A stretch of 64,000 bases of DNA, from contig NC_090989.1 in NCBI RefSeq assembly GCF_041146395.1, positions 246,998,843 through 247,062,842 on the forward strand, given 5' to 3'. The stretch is from Eulemur rufifrons (taxonomy: Eukaryota; Chordata; Mammalia; Primates; Lemuridae). The translations under genes were made by a program, and so were the position numbers. The notes under the pieces were generated by a model. It did no database searches. It was not told where the DNA came from and saw nothing but the letters and a program-made list of their open reading frames with translations. Positions 45,613-56,385 of this stretch are shown here, one piece after another (the first letter of the stretch is position 1; the number at the start of each line of letters is the position of its first letter).

Positions 45613-47604
45613 CATAATTCAGAAAGTATATACACATTTTACTCTAAAAGGAGAAAGTAAACAACAACAAACAAAACTTTAACATGAAACTTTCAGTTAA
45701 GAAAGGAAATTGTCAAAGGCCTAAAATAACTGTATCCCTACACATAGTGCAAGAAAATATCAGCTGTTTTGTCTGACCCAGGAGGCAAATATTTGTGTAA
45801 AAATTCTTCATTTTCTGGAGAGCAATGCTAGTGATGATACTGGTGACTGTATGACTGTAATACTGGTGACTGACGAAAGACAGGAGGAATAAAAAACAAA
45901 CAAACAAACAAAAACACCAAACTTTAAAACTTTGAAGAGACAATGAACAGACCTGAATTCATGGGTAGATGAAGCAGGTGATTGCTTTGAGAACTGTCAG
46001 GAAGGCCCAGCTACTCTGAAATTGTACCCATCCCAGGTACCAACTTTCCCCACACTGCATCTTTTGAAAATTATTCCTTTGGTCTAAGTACTTCTATCTT
46101 TGGACCTCCTTTTAAAGTTAAATAAATTTGGTAGTGAAAATACATTCAATCATAATTCACCAGTGTGCAAACATCAAAGGGTGAGCAATGTCTTAACACA
46201 TAAATTTTAATTTTTTCAGTTATACACAATGCAAAAAGTTTGAAGCATCCTTACGTGACTTTACTATTGTAATAAATTCTCTTATAAATACCATAACACT
46301 ATGCCAGCATTAATCAAATGTGCTTCCTAGAATATTCATTCTGCATAATACTCTGATTAATAGGTAAAAACAGTAAAAGTAAGTATAAGAAATGTGGCCT
46401 ATTTTATCTCTTTCGTGGTATATCACACTCAGAACAAGTCATAAATAGCTCTGAAAAGTCTGAAAGTAATGTTATTAAACCAATTTGTCTAAATATATTT
46501 GTCCAAGACAGTCTTCACTCCCACCCCTATTAGTTTTCTTCAGAAGACTAGGGCACAATTTTAGAAACAGGACTGGAATAATATAATTCTTAGCAGCACC
46601 TCTTTCCCTTCCCAGATTTTTTTTCTTGGTCACATCTGAAACTTTGATGGCTAAAGACACTCTAGAACTTTATAGTCTATAGGATTATCTAGAAACTTAA
46701 AAAAAAAAAAAAAACCCACACAGTTGACATTATCCTGAACCAGTTATTCTAGGGAGTAGTCAGAAATCTGTATGTTTTATGTTTTACAGTCTGACAAATG
46801 ACTTATCCGAGTCATTTCTAAAACTATACTTTGAAATAGAAAGGGGATAAAAGGCTTCTGCTTTTAGGAAGCCCAAGTTTTGATCACTAAAGGATCTTGT
46901 CTAGGTGGATTTGATAAAACCAGAGAACAGAGAATTATAATCAGAGATGTTTGATCCTTTGGGACTTGTTCTTGCCCTCCTATCTTCTTCCATCCTTCAT
47001 TTATCTGGCCAAAACATCTCTGCACTCTTTGATTCCTGGCCCTATCATACTATTCTGACCCAGTTTCAAGTTCTTGCCTTTTTGACCTTACTGCATAATT
47101 TGACTTTTCACAGATGCACATCTAATATCTAATGCCTCTTCTCCTGGATTCACAAGTGCATCTCCTTCCTTCCAAGCAGTCTCCAGGTATCACATTCTGT
47201 TTTCAGGTTGGCTCTATGGAGCCCACTAACAAGAGCAGGCTCAGTCTTTTGTGCTTCTTCTAGAGGATTAGAAGAGATAAAAATGACTTTACTACATCCG
47301 AGTTGCTGGATCAAAGAAGGACAACCAGTACAGGGACTGTGGATCCTAAAGTTTATGTTTCCTTCATGCAGTCACTCACATTCTTCCTGGCCTATGTGCT
47401 CACCTTGACCTCATCTAATACGGGGATTAGAAAGTCTGGAGAGAGGCAGAGGACTGCACAAACTGTGATATTTCTCTAAATAAAAAGGTTCATATTGTAG
47501 GTAGGGTAATTCTCATAATGGCTCTTTTCCTACTAAAAGATACTCTATGAGGTACAAAAAGTAGAGCAATTATCTCAGTGTCTGTTTAGGTTAATACAAT
47601 CATA
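45613..47604. other. Unassigned stretch
   Basis: About 2 kb without a recognised repeat apart from (AAAC)n at about 45895-45912 and an A16 run at about 46700. Several open frames of 60-76 codons, none recognisable. The pyrimidine-rich part at 46950-47200 is unexplained. Confidence 0.45.
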
Positions 47605-48540
47605 AATGGGAGGCAATTCACTTAATTCAGTAGATACTTATTGAAGGCTCACTGGGGCCAGGTATTGCTCTAGGTCCTCGGGATTCAGCAGTGAACAAAA
47701 GAGCAAAGATTGTTTTCATAAAGCTTATGTTCTAGATGGATTAGGCAGATAATTAGCAAAACAAACAAGAAAAATACATTATAGGTTGTATAATGGAGAA
47801 AAATAAAGCATGGAAAGTGAGTAGGGAGCGCTAGAGGGAAGGGGGAGGCATGGACTAGAAATTTATGTATACACTCCAGAAGATTTGAGTAAAGAATTAA
47901 AAAAAAAAAGTGAAAGTGGCAGTCACACAGACATCTGGGGAGAAAAGAGTTCCAGGTAGAAGAAAGAATAAGTGCAAAGGCCTCGAAGTACAACCAGGAC
48001 TGGCATGTTTGACAAGCAGCAAAGGGGCCAGCAGCATGCTGCAGAAGATAAGGAGGAGTGTAGGAACATATGAGGTCAGAGAAATGAATGGGGACCAAAT
48101 CCTCAGGACTTTACAGGCCACTGTGATTTACTGTACCTTTCACTTGGAGTGAGATGTGAAGTCATCGGAGGTTTGGTATGGGAGTGACATGATCTTATAT
48201 GTGTTTAACAGGATCCCTCTACCTGCCGTGTTGAGAACAGATTGAAGGGAATCATTGGTACACACAGGCAGACCAGTTAGGAGACTATAGCAATCTTCCA
48301 GGAAATAGACTATGGTTGCTGAGCTCAGGATAGGTTCGGTGAAGGAAGTAGAAGATATGGGTATGTATTAAAGATAGAGGCATCCGGATTTTCTCATAGA
48401 TAGAAGAAGATCAAGAGAGGATACAGAAATGATTCCAAAGTTTTGGGTTTCACTACTAGATGGGTAGAATTGTCATTAACCAAGAAGAGGAAGAAGTGGA
48501 AGAAAACAACTAAGGGGTTAAGATCAGAGACCAATTTCTG
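47605..48540 (-). mobile_element. Long L2 LINE segment: ORF2 C-terminal region and 3' end (antisense)
   Basis: About 930 bp in continuous L2 order (read in reverse): 'TTATTGAAGGCTCACTGGGG'CCAGGTATTGCTCTAGGTCC, 'GGATTCAGCAGTGAACAAAA', 'AGTGCAAAGGCCTCGAAGTA', 'ATATGAGGTCAGAGAAATGA'ATGGGGACC, GGACTTTACAGGCCACTGTG, GGGAGTGACATGATC, 'TGCCGTGTTGAGAACAGATT', 'ACCAGTTAGGAGACTATAGC'AATCTTCCAGG and ATGATTCCAAAGTTTTGGG. On the minus strand a 137-codon frame (47685-48098) still reads as a decayed L2 ORF2 tail (short motifs such as WNSFLPRC). Stops and frameshifts make it inactive. It is the longest L2 piece in the window. Confidence 0.93.
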
Positions 48541-51500
48541 ACATGTAAGCTGGCAATGCTTATTTCAAGTCTCCCATTCAAGGGGAAAGTCTGGAGTGGG
48601 CACAAACATTTCAGAATTCAAAAGAGAAGGAAGGAGTTATATATCTTGTGTTAGGCAAACGTGTGCATACTTACTAATGGTGCATAATTGATTACTTCTT
48701 AACACACATATGATAACATGATCTCTAAGGCTTTGCCATAGTCTGTCTGAACTTCTATGTTTAATTTTATACTATGACTGGAAAAATATTTAAAGCATCA
48801 AAGCCCCTAAGAACTAGATAATTGCCTTTTAATTCCAAATTGTGATTTGCTTCTTTATCTTTCTCTCTTGTACTCATCACCTCAGACACTTTCATAGCTT
48901 CTGGTCTTAGCTATCCAAGCTTGTAATTAGTTGCTCTTTAGAATAGGTTCATTAATCCTTTTTAATATTTCTCTGCTATTTGCTCTGGATAATAAATGTT
49001 TCTACTTGGCCCTTCTTTTGGCCAGACTGTTTCTTCTGCTGTCTATAGCTCAAAACCTTTGTGTGGACCAAATGGCTGAAGGGCTTTTCAAATGAGCTTG
49101 CCTCAAGTCTAACTCATAGTTAATTTCTACTTATTCACTCTGAGCCGCTTCTGTGTGAAGGAACATTACCCTTGGACTACCTGCTTCTTTATAGTCCAAA
49201 TAATATATATTTTTTTTCCACAAAAAAGCTAAATTATTTTCTTCTGAGATGCAACAGCTCCTGACTTGTCAACATCATGGTTATAAATAGCCCCTATTTT
49301 TAGTGGCTGCTATCTTGTATAATCACTTATTAAAGTAGGGGCACTGCAATGACAGGGGTGACAGGCCTGCAGGGTATGAGAAGATATCTGAGATTACCAT
49401 CTTTCCTGCAATCTTGCCTGGGAAAAACCCCTGTGCTTTGGTAGAGGAAAATTTTCTATCATCCTCTCCCTCTACAACCATAAATTGGGACAAGAAATTT
49501 TTTTCTACCACTTTTGGATGTTAGAAGCAGTAAGTAAATAGGAATTTCTTGGATATTCTGATGGTTTCTATGGACAACGTTTAGAATATGGGGACAAGCC
49601 AAAGAAAATGCAGACATGGTTACTATATCCATTGCACCTGCTGCTGTGTTCCCAGAATTGATAAATAATGCTATTTTCACTGTGATGGGTTAAAGAGGCT
49701 TGGGCTGGAGTGGCTACATAATCATTTATGCATAATTACCTTGACCAAATATGCTCCAAGTTCAACACAAAGGACTTTCAAACTGATTTGGGGAACACAA
49801 TCTATCCTAACTGGATATAAGGAAAAACTATCTCTTAAGCAGCTGCTTAAGATTGGGGAGGAAGGTGGGAAGAAAAAGAAGAAAAAAATAGGAGACGGGT
49901 CTAAACGTTTGCATCAATTAAGAAAATGGGGTCAAGTATTAGAGGATCTGTACTAGTTAGTTCCAATTCTGAGGCCAAGTTTTTTTGTTAGATACAGGCT
50001 ATCCTGCAAGTTCAGAACAAAGTTCCTGAGGTTAGTCTTTTACACCTCCTCAAACCTCTCAGAAGTAAAGATAGTCAAAGCTGTGATTATTTTGCTGACA
50101 TTAGTTAGGAGAGAAAGAAACAAGATTTAAAAGATGATTAAATGCTCAGTGATTTGATATTCCCCGAAGAAAAAGCTTGAAGCAGTTGCGATCAAGGTGT
50201 CAAGGCAGCCACCCTGGTTCTGTGTGCACATGCATGTGTGTTCAACTATTACTTTTCCTATTCTGAAACTGTGATGTTATATCAATAATTGAGAAGTAGG
50301 ACATATCCTAGCGAATCCATTATTATGATCAATACATGGAAAGATCAGCTCGCCAAAATAAATATTGCCATAGGAGGATAATCTTTTGAACTAGTAGTAC
50401 AAGGCTCCAAAACTACTGTCATAAAGATAACCAAAGACCTTCATGGTTATTTCCTAGGAGCACAAAATTCAATTTTAAGTATCAGTTTAAAAAAAAAAAA
50501 AAAGCTTCCTGTGCAAAATTAAAGCTAATTAAAAAAATAAACATGCAAACAATGACAACAAAACACTCTTCATAACAGTGAATTTTTAAAAGAAAAAGGA
50601 ACTTTGTGGTCCCAAGTAACACAGTTATTATGGGATTTACAATGCAATAAACATTTAAGCTAATGGAGCTCCTGCCAATCGGGGTTTTAAACTGCAAAAC
50701 AGTGACTAAGAAAAGTAATCTCTAGAGTTATTTTAAGTAAAAGATAATGTAGGTGCCTAGGTTTGAGTTGGACTTAATGACCTCTCAAACTTCCTTCTGG
50801 TTTTATTATTCTATTCCTTTTAGGAAAAGAAAAAAAAAAAAAAGGCCTCTAAATTTGGGAGAAGAAATAAGACATCATGTTTTTAAGATAAATCACACAG
50901 GCTTTATCCGAGGTAGCATCCTTGTCATATACAAAGAGAACTAGGTCATGTAGGTTAGAGAGATGATTTTCCCAAAGTGGATGATACAGTTCTCTTAAGG
51001 AAAAACCAACCATTTCCATATAGTTTAAAAAAAAAAAAATACTTCTAATTACTTCTGAAAATTCTCAGAATCTAGTATTTAATCAGGACATACTGTTTAC
51101 AAAGGTATGACTCAGATTATGCAAGCAATTCTTGATAAAAATCTGTATGTGCGTTTAGTCCCGTGAAGTTCAATATTTTAATTGCAATAGAGCTGTTTAA
51201 TATATAAAGAAGTGATATATAGATAAGTATGCTCTTAACATGTATTTTTTACTATAAATTTCTATATGCAGAATAATCAGTCCAATGATGAAACGTTAGA
51301 AAATAAGGCTAAAGCTATTCAAAGTGACTCTGGTTAAAAACGATGATGGACAAATTTCTATTTAAATACTAAAGGTGATTCTACAAAGAAAAATTTTTTT
51401 AAATTAAATAAGTCACTATGCAAGAACTCTGACCTGATTACTAACTTTAGCCACTGGGCTGGAAGACTAGCTTCCTCGCCACCACCGCCCCCTCCCATTG

Positions 51501-51751
51501 CTTCCTTGATTCAAAAATCATACTGCTTTGAGATGTCTGAGGCTTTTTTACCTTTTCTAAAGGGGAAAACTATGCCATTTGAGCCAAGCTGCCTTCTGTT
51601 GCTGAGCTCCTCCTCCCCCTACATCCTTTCTTCCTTCTCTAGTCCCTCCCTCCTCCTTTTTAAATTCTCCTACTACCTTAATAGAAGGTCTTATCATAAA
51701 TGTGCCCACTGCTCTAGCAGTTAGTGCTATACCTTCTGTCCTCTTCTGTTT
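48541..51751. other. Unassigned stretch
   Basis: About 3.2 kb with no recognised interspersed repeat. A15, A15 and A12 runs occur near 50489, 50827 and 51028, and CT-rich segments at 51600-51660. Scattered open frames of 60-74 codons on both strands show no recognisable product. Probably unique or very old sequence. Confidence 0.45.
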
Positions 51752-51812
51752 TATGAGTTGCTTCTAGTTCATCAGAATCTCCTGGAATATCAGCTTAAAA
51801 ACAGATTCCTGT
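51752..51812. mobile_element. hAT MITE (MER5A-like), left part of a split copy
   Basis: 'AGTTCATCAGAATCTCCTGG'AATATCAGCTTAAAAACAGATTCC matches MER5A 'TGCATCAGAATCACCTGGAGG..TTAAAACACAGATTGC'. The continuation of the same element lies at 53190-53309, beyond the MLT1 insertion. Confidence 0.65.
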
Positions 51813-51813
51813 C

Positions 51814-52187
51814 TGTATCAATTTGCTAGGGCTGCAGTAACAAAGTACCATAAAGTAAATGGCTTAAACAACAGAAATTTATTATCTCACAATACTGAAG
51901 ACTAGAAGTTCAAAATCAAGGTGTCAGTAGGGTGGGTTCCTTTCACAGGCTGTGAGAGAATCTGTTCTATGCCTCCCATGGTTTGGGGGTTTTGCTGGCA
52001 ATATTTGGTGTTCTTTGGTTTGTAGACATCTGCCTTTGTCTTCACATGACCTTCTTCCTGTGTGTATCTGTGTTCAAATTTCCCCTTTGTATAAGGACAC
52101 TAGTCATGTGGTAATGGAGGCCTAGTTTACTCCAGCGTAACTTTATCTCAGCTTAACTAATTAGATGTATTTGCAATGACCCTATTT
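51814..52187 (-). mobile_element. MLT1-type LTR (antisense), first part
   Basis: 'TGTATCAATTTGCTAGGGCT'GCAGTAACAAAGTACC, 'TAAATGGCTTAAACAACAGA'AATTTATTATCTCAC, 'AATCAAGGTGTCAGTAGGGT', 'TTTCCCCTTTGTATAAGGAC'ACTAGTCATG follow the antisense MLT1 LTR. It is interrupted at 52187 by an L1 and resumes at 53108. Confidence 0.85.
52173..52187. repeat. TSD, left copy, of twin-primed L1
   Basis: GCAATGACCCTATTT; the right copy at 53093-53107 is GCATTGACCCTATTT (14 of 15 identical). Confidence 0.88.
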
Positions 52188-52714
52188 CTTTTTTTATTTC
52201 AGCTTATTATGGGGGTACAAAAGTTCAGGTTATGTATATTGCCCATGCCCCCCCACTCTAACCCCCGAGTCAGAGCTTCAAGCATGACTATTTCCCAGAC
52301 AGTGCACATCACACTCATTATGTAGGTATACACCCATCCCCTCCCCCCTACCCCCACATCTGTCCGACACTCAGTTGGTGTTATTCCCAAATGTGCACTT
52401 AGGTGATGATCAGGGAAACCAATTTGCTGGTGAGTACATGTGGTGCTTATTTCTTTCATTCTTGGGATGCTTCACTTAATAGAATGGGTTCCAACTCTCT
52501 CCAGGAGGACAAATGAGATTCTATATCACCATTATTTCTTATAGCTGAGTAATACTCCACGGTATACATGTACCACATTTTACTAATCCACACTCATGAA
52601 TTGATGGGCATTTGGGTTGTTTCCACATCTTTGCAATTGTGAATTGTGCTGCTATAAACATTTGGGTGCAGGTATCTTTTATAGAATGACTTATTCTTTT
52701 GGGTAGATGCCCAA
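52188..52714 (-). mobile_element. Lemur-type L1, 3' segment (antisense, with poly-T)
   Basis: Begins with the complement of a poly(A) tail and L1 3' end (CTTTTTTTATTTCAGCTTATTATGGGGGTAC), then 3'UTR, then ORF2: 'AGCTGAGTAATACTCCACGG'TATACATGTACCACATTTTAC, 'GATGGGCATTTGGGTTGTTT', 'GCTGCTATAAACATTTGGGT'GCAGG and ends 'TTTTGGGTAGATGCCCAA'. That last block is the reverse complement of L1 TTGGGCATCTACCC. At 52715 the orientation flips. Confidence 0.93.
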
Positions 52715-53092
52715 TCTATTCAGAACTCAGAAAAAATCAGTAAGAAAAAAAAAAAAAAATCAAACAACCCTATCAAAAAGTGGGCAAATGACATGAATAG
52801 AAATTTTTCAAAAGATAAGATTGATTAACAAACATGAAAAAGTGCTCAACATCTCTAATCATCAGAGAAATGCAAATCAAAACCACAATGAGATATCACT
52901 TAACTCCAGTGAGAATGGCCTTTATCAAAAAGTCCCAAAACAACACATGTTGGCGTGGGTGTGGAGAGACAGGAACACTCATACACTGCTGGTGGGACTG
53001 CAAACTAGTGCAACCCCTGTGGAAAGCAATATGGAGATGTCTTAAACAGATTCAAGTAGACCTACCATTCGATCCAGCAATCCCATTATTAG
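52715..53092 (+). mobile_element. Lemur-type L1, inverted 5' segment (sense)
   Basis: Sense ORF2: 'AGAACTCAGAAAAAATCAGT', an A16 run, 'CCTATCAAAAAGTGGGCAAA'TGACATG, 'AGAGAAATGCAAATCAAAAC'CACAATGAGATATCAC, 'ACTGCTGGTGGGACTGCAAA'CTAGTGCAACC, 'GATCCAGCAATCCCATTATT'AGGCAT. It ends at the same L1 position where the neighbouring 3' segment begins, so the two pieces are parts of one L1 joined in inverted order. Frames of 107 and 74 codons here are ORF2 fragments. Confidence 0.93.
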
Positions 53093-53107
53093 GCATTGAC
53101 CCTATTT
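53093..53107. repeat. TSD, right copy, of twin-primed L1
   Basis: GCATTGACCCTATTT, one mismatch to 52173-52187. Confidence 0.88.
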
Positions 53108-53189
53108 GTAAGTCAAGTCACATATTAGGGAACTGGGGTGAGGACTTCAACATATGAATTTCAGGGGAGACAAAATTCAACCCATAACA
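53108..53189 (-). mobile_element. MLT1-type LTR (antisense), second part
   Basis: 'CACATATTAGGGAACTGGGG'TGAGGACTTCAACATATGAATTTCAGGGGAGACAAAATTCAACCCATAACA is the far end of the antisense MLT1 LTR, continuing the consensus directly from 52187. Confidence 0.88.
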
Positions 53190-53309
53190 CCCTCTTTGAA
53201 AGTTTGAATCAGTAGGTCTGAGATGACAACAAGCAAACTGCATTTTTAAAAAATACACCTCAAACTTTTGATGCAGAGATTAGCAGCTAACTACTCTTTG
53301 AAAACTACT
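53190..53309. mobile_element. hAT MITE (MER5A-like), right part of the split copy
   Basis: 'AAAGTTTGAATCAGTAGGTC'TGAGATG, 'CAAACTGCATTTTTAAAAAA'TACACCTCAAACTTTTGATGCAG and a final CTCTTTGAAAACTAC match the second half of MER5A (GAGTTTCTGATTCAGTAGGTCTGGGG .. ACTTTGAGAACCAC). Confidence 0.7.
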
Positions 53310-53494
53310 AAAAAAGACTTGAAAGCAAAAGTTCACCTATTTTTAGAGTGGAAATTCTTTCCTGGAGGTGGTTGCTGTGCTTCGTCCCATTTTTTGTTTG
53401 TGTTTTTCCCCCCACCAGAAAGGCTTTATGTTAACATTTCCTGTATAGTTATATTGTACAGAAAACTATACTAAAGAGGAGCTTTCAATTCAGA

Positions 53495-53690
53495 AGAACT
53501 CTAGCATGAATCCTGCTCTGGTGACATCATCCATTAACGTATAATTTTGAACAAGTTACCTAAAACTTTGGGAGTCTATTTTCACAAATGTGAAATAGGG
53601 ATAATCTATCTCACTAGGTTGGGAGGAACATAGGGAATGTACCTAACAGAAAGTACATTGTCAATAAATGCTATTATGTTCTATCTCAAG
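53495..53690 (+). mobile_element. MIR SINE
   Basis: 'AGCATGAATCCTGCTCTGGT', AATTTTGAACAAGTTACCTAAAAC, 'TGTGAAATAGGGATAATCTA'TCTCACTAGGTTGGGAGG, AAAGTACATTGTCAATAAATGC in sense order. Confidence 0.7.
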
Positions 53691-53825
53691 CTTTGGTCAT
53701 GGCACAAATAGACTATATTCTATACCCAAAATTCCAATAAACAGAGCATAAGATGCATTAAAAATAATTAATTTTTATTGCAAAAAATAGTCCATGCTTA
53801 TTGTGTACAAAATATAAACTCGGTA

Positions 53826-53930
53826 CGCCAGGGGCTTTGTTTTGTTCACTCCTGTAACCCTCAGTGCATTCTTCAGCACTTAGAAACCTAGTAGTTACTC
53901 AGTAGTCAAACAATAAATAAATTCAACAGA
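53826..53930 (+). mobile_element. L2 LINE 3' end
   Basis: 'GCTTTGTTTTGTTCACTCCT'GTAACCCTCAGTGCATTCTTCAGCACTTAGAAACC..AGTAGTTACTCAGTAG matches L2 'TTTTGTTCACTGCTGTATCCCCAGTGCC'. Confidence 0.6.
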
Positions 53931-54069
53931 TAACTAGAGAAACAAAAGGCAGGAAATAATTCTCTCCAAAATTATAGTTTTCTAATAGAGGCTATATTTT
54001 ACATAATATGCAGTGAACTAAATGATGTGACATTAATATTCTTATAAAAGATGATTTTAAATGACAGCA

Positions 54070-54245
54070 CAGTATTTAAATGTATTCAGTTACTATAATT
54101 CATTGAACTATTTGGGGGAGGTACTTTTAGTTTATTCCTAATGTTCACTCTTCTAAGCAATGCTTTGCTATTGTTGTTAAGTATTATTTTCTTGTGATAA
54201 ATTCTATAGAGAGAAGTTGCTGAGTTAAGGGAGGAAGCACACATT
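54070..54245 (-). mobile_element. Old L1 ORF2 fragment (antisense), tentative
   Basis: 'TATAATTCATTGAACTATTT', 'AAGCAATGCTTTGCTATTGT' and 'TTGTGATAAATTCTATAGAG'AGAAGTTGCTGAGTTAAGG fit the antisense L1M sequence (ACAATGCTGCAATGAACATCC .. GGATAAATTCCTAGAAGTGG..TTGCTGGGTCA). Confidence 0.5.
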
Positions 54246-56059
54246 TGGTTTGGACAGCATAAGGATAGACTTCAACCACTGAAGTGTGAAGGTAATAACA
54301 GCAGTGCCTCCTCTTATGGGCCTTTACAAAGAGGAGTATCTCTTCTAGGCTTAGGCTCTGAAGGAGGGGTATGTAGGTAGATGAGGAGCCTGGAATGATA
54401 CTTGGACTCTGAAAACCAGAGTTGTTGCTGAATTGTGATTAGCATTACTTTATTAATTAACGTGCATCACAAAATGTTATAATTAGAACACAACACTTGT
54501 TATAAGCTACCTGAAAACTAATAGCACTAAGTTTCTGGGTCCCAGAGTGTTTAGTAGAACATTGTATCCTGGAGATTTAATACATGTAAAAAAATAAATA
54601 AAAAATAAAGATGAATTACATGGTCAATGTTTGGGAAAAATGAGCTAAAAAACAAATGCAAAATTATTTTCCTGTAGTTCCTCAGAGGCTTTACTATTCT
54701 ACTGTGCATTCTCAGTCTCCAAAAAGTGGTCATGGAGTTATATATAGCCTTTTCAAAACTTATTTGGTACCAAATATTTTTATTTACTGAATGTAATAAG
54801 GGGTCAGTGCTGCACAGAATACCCTTTAATACTCGCTTCCAGGATACTCAAAACCAGGTCACAATGTCACTGTAGCAAATATTCTTCAATGAGTTGTAGT
54901 TTTCCCAGGCATCATTTATATCTGTATCCATATCTATATCAACCTCTCTTTATGTATGTGTACAATATGCGCACATACAATCTTATTTTATGAATTCTCT
55001 GGAATCACTTTGAATATTCTGTAGGGTTCTTTGTGGAAATATAGTTATCTTATTAAATATGATTTTTTCATTTGTCATGTAACAGAAGGACATACCCAGA
55101 TCAATTGTGAAATAGTGATGCTCTTTCTCAAACTGTATCAGCATAGTTTTCCTTTGATTTTGTATCATCCTTTCCATCATCATTCCATGGTTACCTATTC
55201 TAGACATGCTAAGTGAATTGTAAGCTACATTTCTCTTCACATAATGTGTCAAAGCAGTCCCCTACACACATCTTGCATGTGGCCAGTATGTGGGAGTAAC
55301 ATTGAATACCACCCTTAGTTCCACAATCTGGATTGAGGTTTAGCTTAATCAAAGCGTCATTCGGATTAGTTGCTTTACTTAAAATGTAATTCTCCCGAGG
55401 ATAGTTTATGTTTTAAATGTTCACTTTTTAGTGTGTATGTATGTGGTCTTAGCTATTACCTCTGTAAATTAGACCACAGAACTGCTTATTTCACCTGAAA
55501 CAGAAGAGATCATTAGAATTGGCAAGAGGCGAGTCTTTAGAAATTTTGAAGAATTGTTTTAGGGGACAGGTGGGTATTAGGTTCCATGAAGAGAATCCTC
55601 TTTTCCATTAGACGCCAGATTAAGTGGGGGCTGGTTTAATAAAGGGAACATTTTTTTCCCCCGAGTTTGGAGTGCATATGCTAGTGTCAAAACCAGGCAT
55701 CAGCCACACATGGAATGGGCCCACTAGACTGTCCTCTGTACAATTTTGTGAAAGGATATAGTTGCTGAATTAGAAGGAACAGTCTTAATATGTGACTGTT
55801 CCTGTGAATTCAACAATGTGTTGAGTTCCAAATCCCAGATCTACACTAGTCCCTATTCTAGGGAATGGGGGATATTAAAAATGACCAAGACCTTGTCTGT
55901 ACACTCCAGGGGTTATATACCACGTTTAGGCACTTTAACTCAAGAGCAGGCATTGAGAAATACTTCTGTTCTAATAGCATGTTGACATAACTTGATGACA
56001 TTCGGCGAGTCAAGAATGTTCCTTTCCTGAATGTTTTCTTTTCTGATATGTACCTGTGT
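54246..56059. other. Unassigned AT-rich stretch
   Basis: About 1.8 kb without a recognised repeat. Open frames up to 89 codons on either strand lack recognisable products. Confidence 0.45.
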
Positions 56060-56385
56060 TTTGCTGTTTCTTTAACCTGGAATTCCTTCCCCCAGATATT
56101 CATGTCTGGCCCCCTCCTGTCTTACCAGATGTTAGTTCAAACGTCACATCTATAGAGATGCCTTCCCTGACCTATCCTAATCCATTACTCTTGTTCATAT
56201 CACCACCAAATTTATTCCTTCATAACACTCATCACTACATGGAATTAACCTACTTAGTCTATTACCTCTTTAGTTCTCTATCATCTCTAATTACAATGTT
56301 AACTATTAGGACAACAGCCTTGTCCACTTCGAACATCACATTTAGGCACTCAATAAGTATTAAATAAAAATTGTTCGACTAAAAG
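56060..56385 (+). mobile_element. L2 LINE ORF2 end and 3'UTR
   Basis: 'GTTTCTTTAACCTGGAATTC'CTTCCCCCAGATATTCATG, 'TTAGTTCAAACGTCACATCT'ATAGAGATGCCTTCCCTGACC and the terminal 'TAGGCACTCAATAAGTATTA'AAT. A 103-codon open frame (56056-56367) retains the L2 ORF2 C-terminal pattern NLEFLPPDIHVWPPP..SNVTSIEMPSLT, known from many L2 copies. Confidence 0.9.

Noticed and set aside
47685..48098. 137-codon minus-strand frame as a protein-coding gene
   Set aside because: It lies wholly within an antisense L2 and reads as a decayed L2 ORF2 tail running into 3'UTR.
52834..53157. 107-codon frame as a host gene
   Set aside because: It is L1 ORF2 sequence in the inverted segment of the twin-primed L1, truncated at both ends.
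56056..56367. 103-codon frame as a host gene
   Set aside because: It matches the L2 ORF2 C-terminal pattern and ends in the L2 3'UTR.
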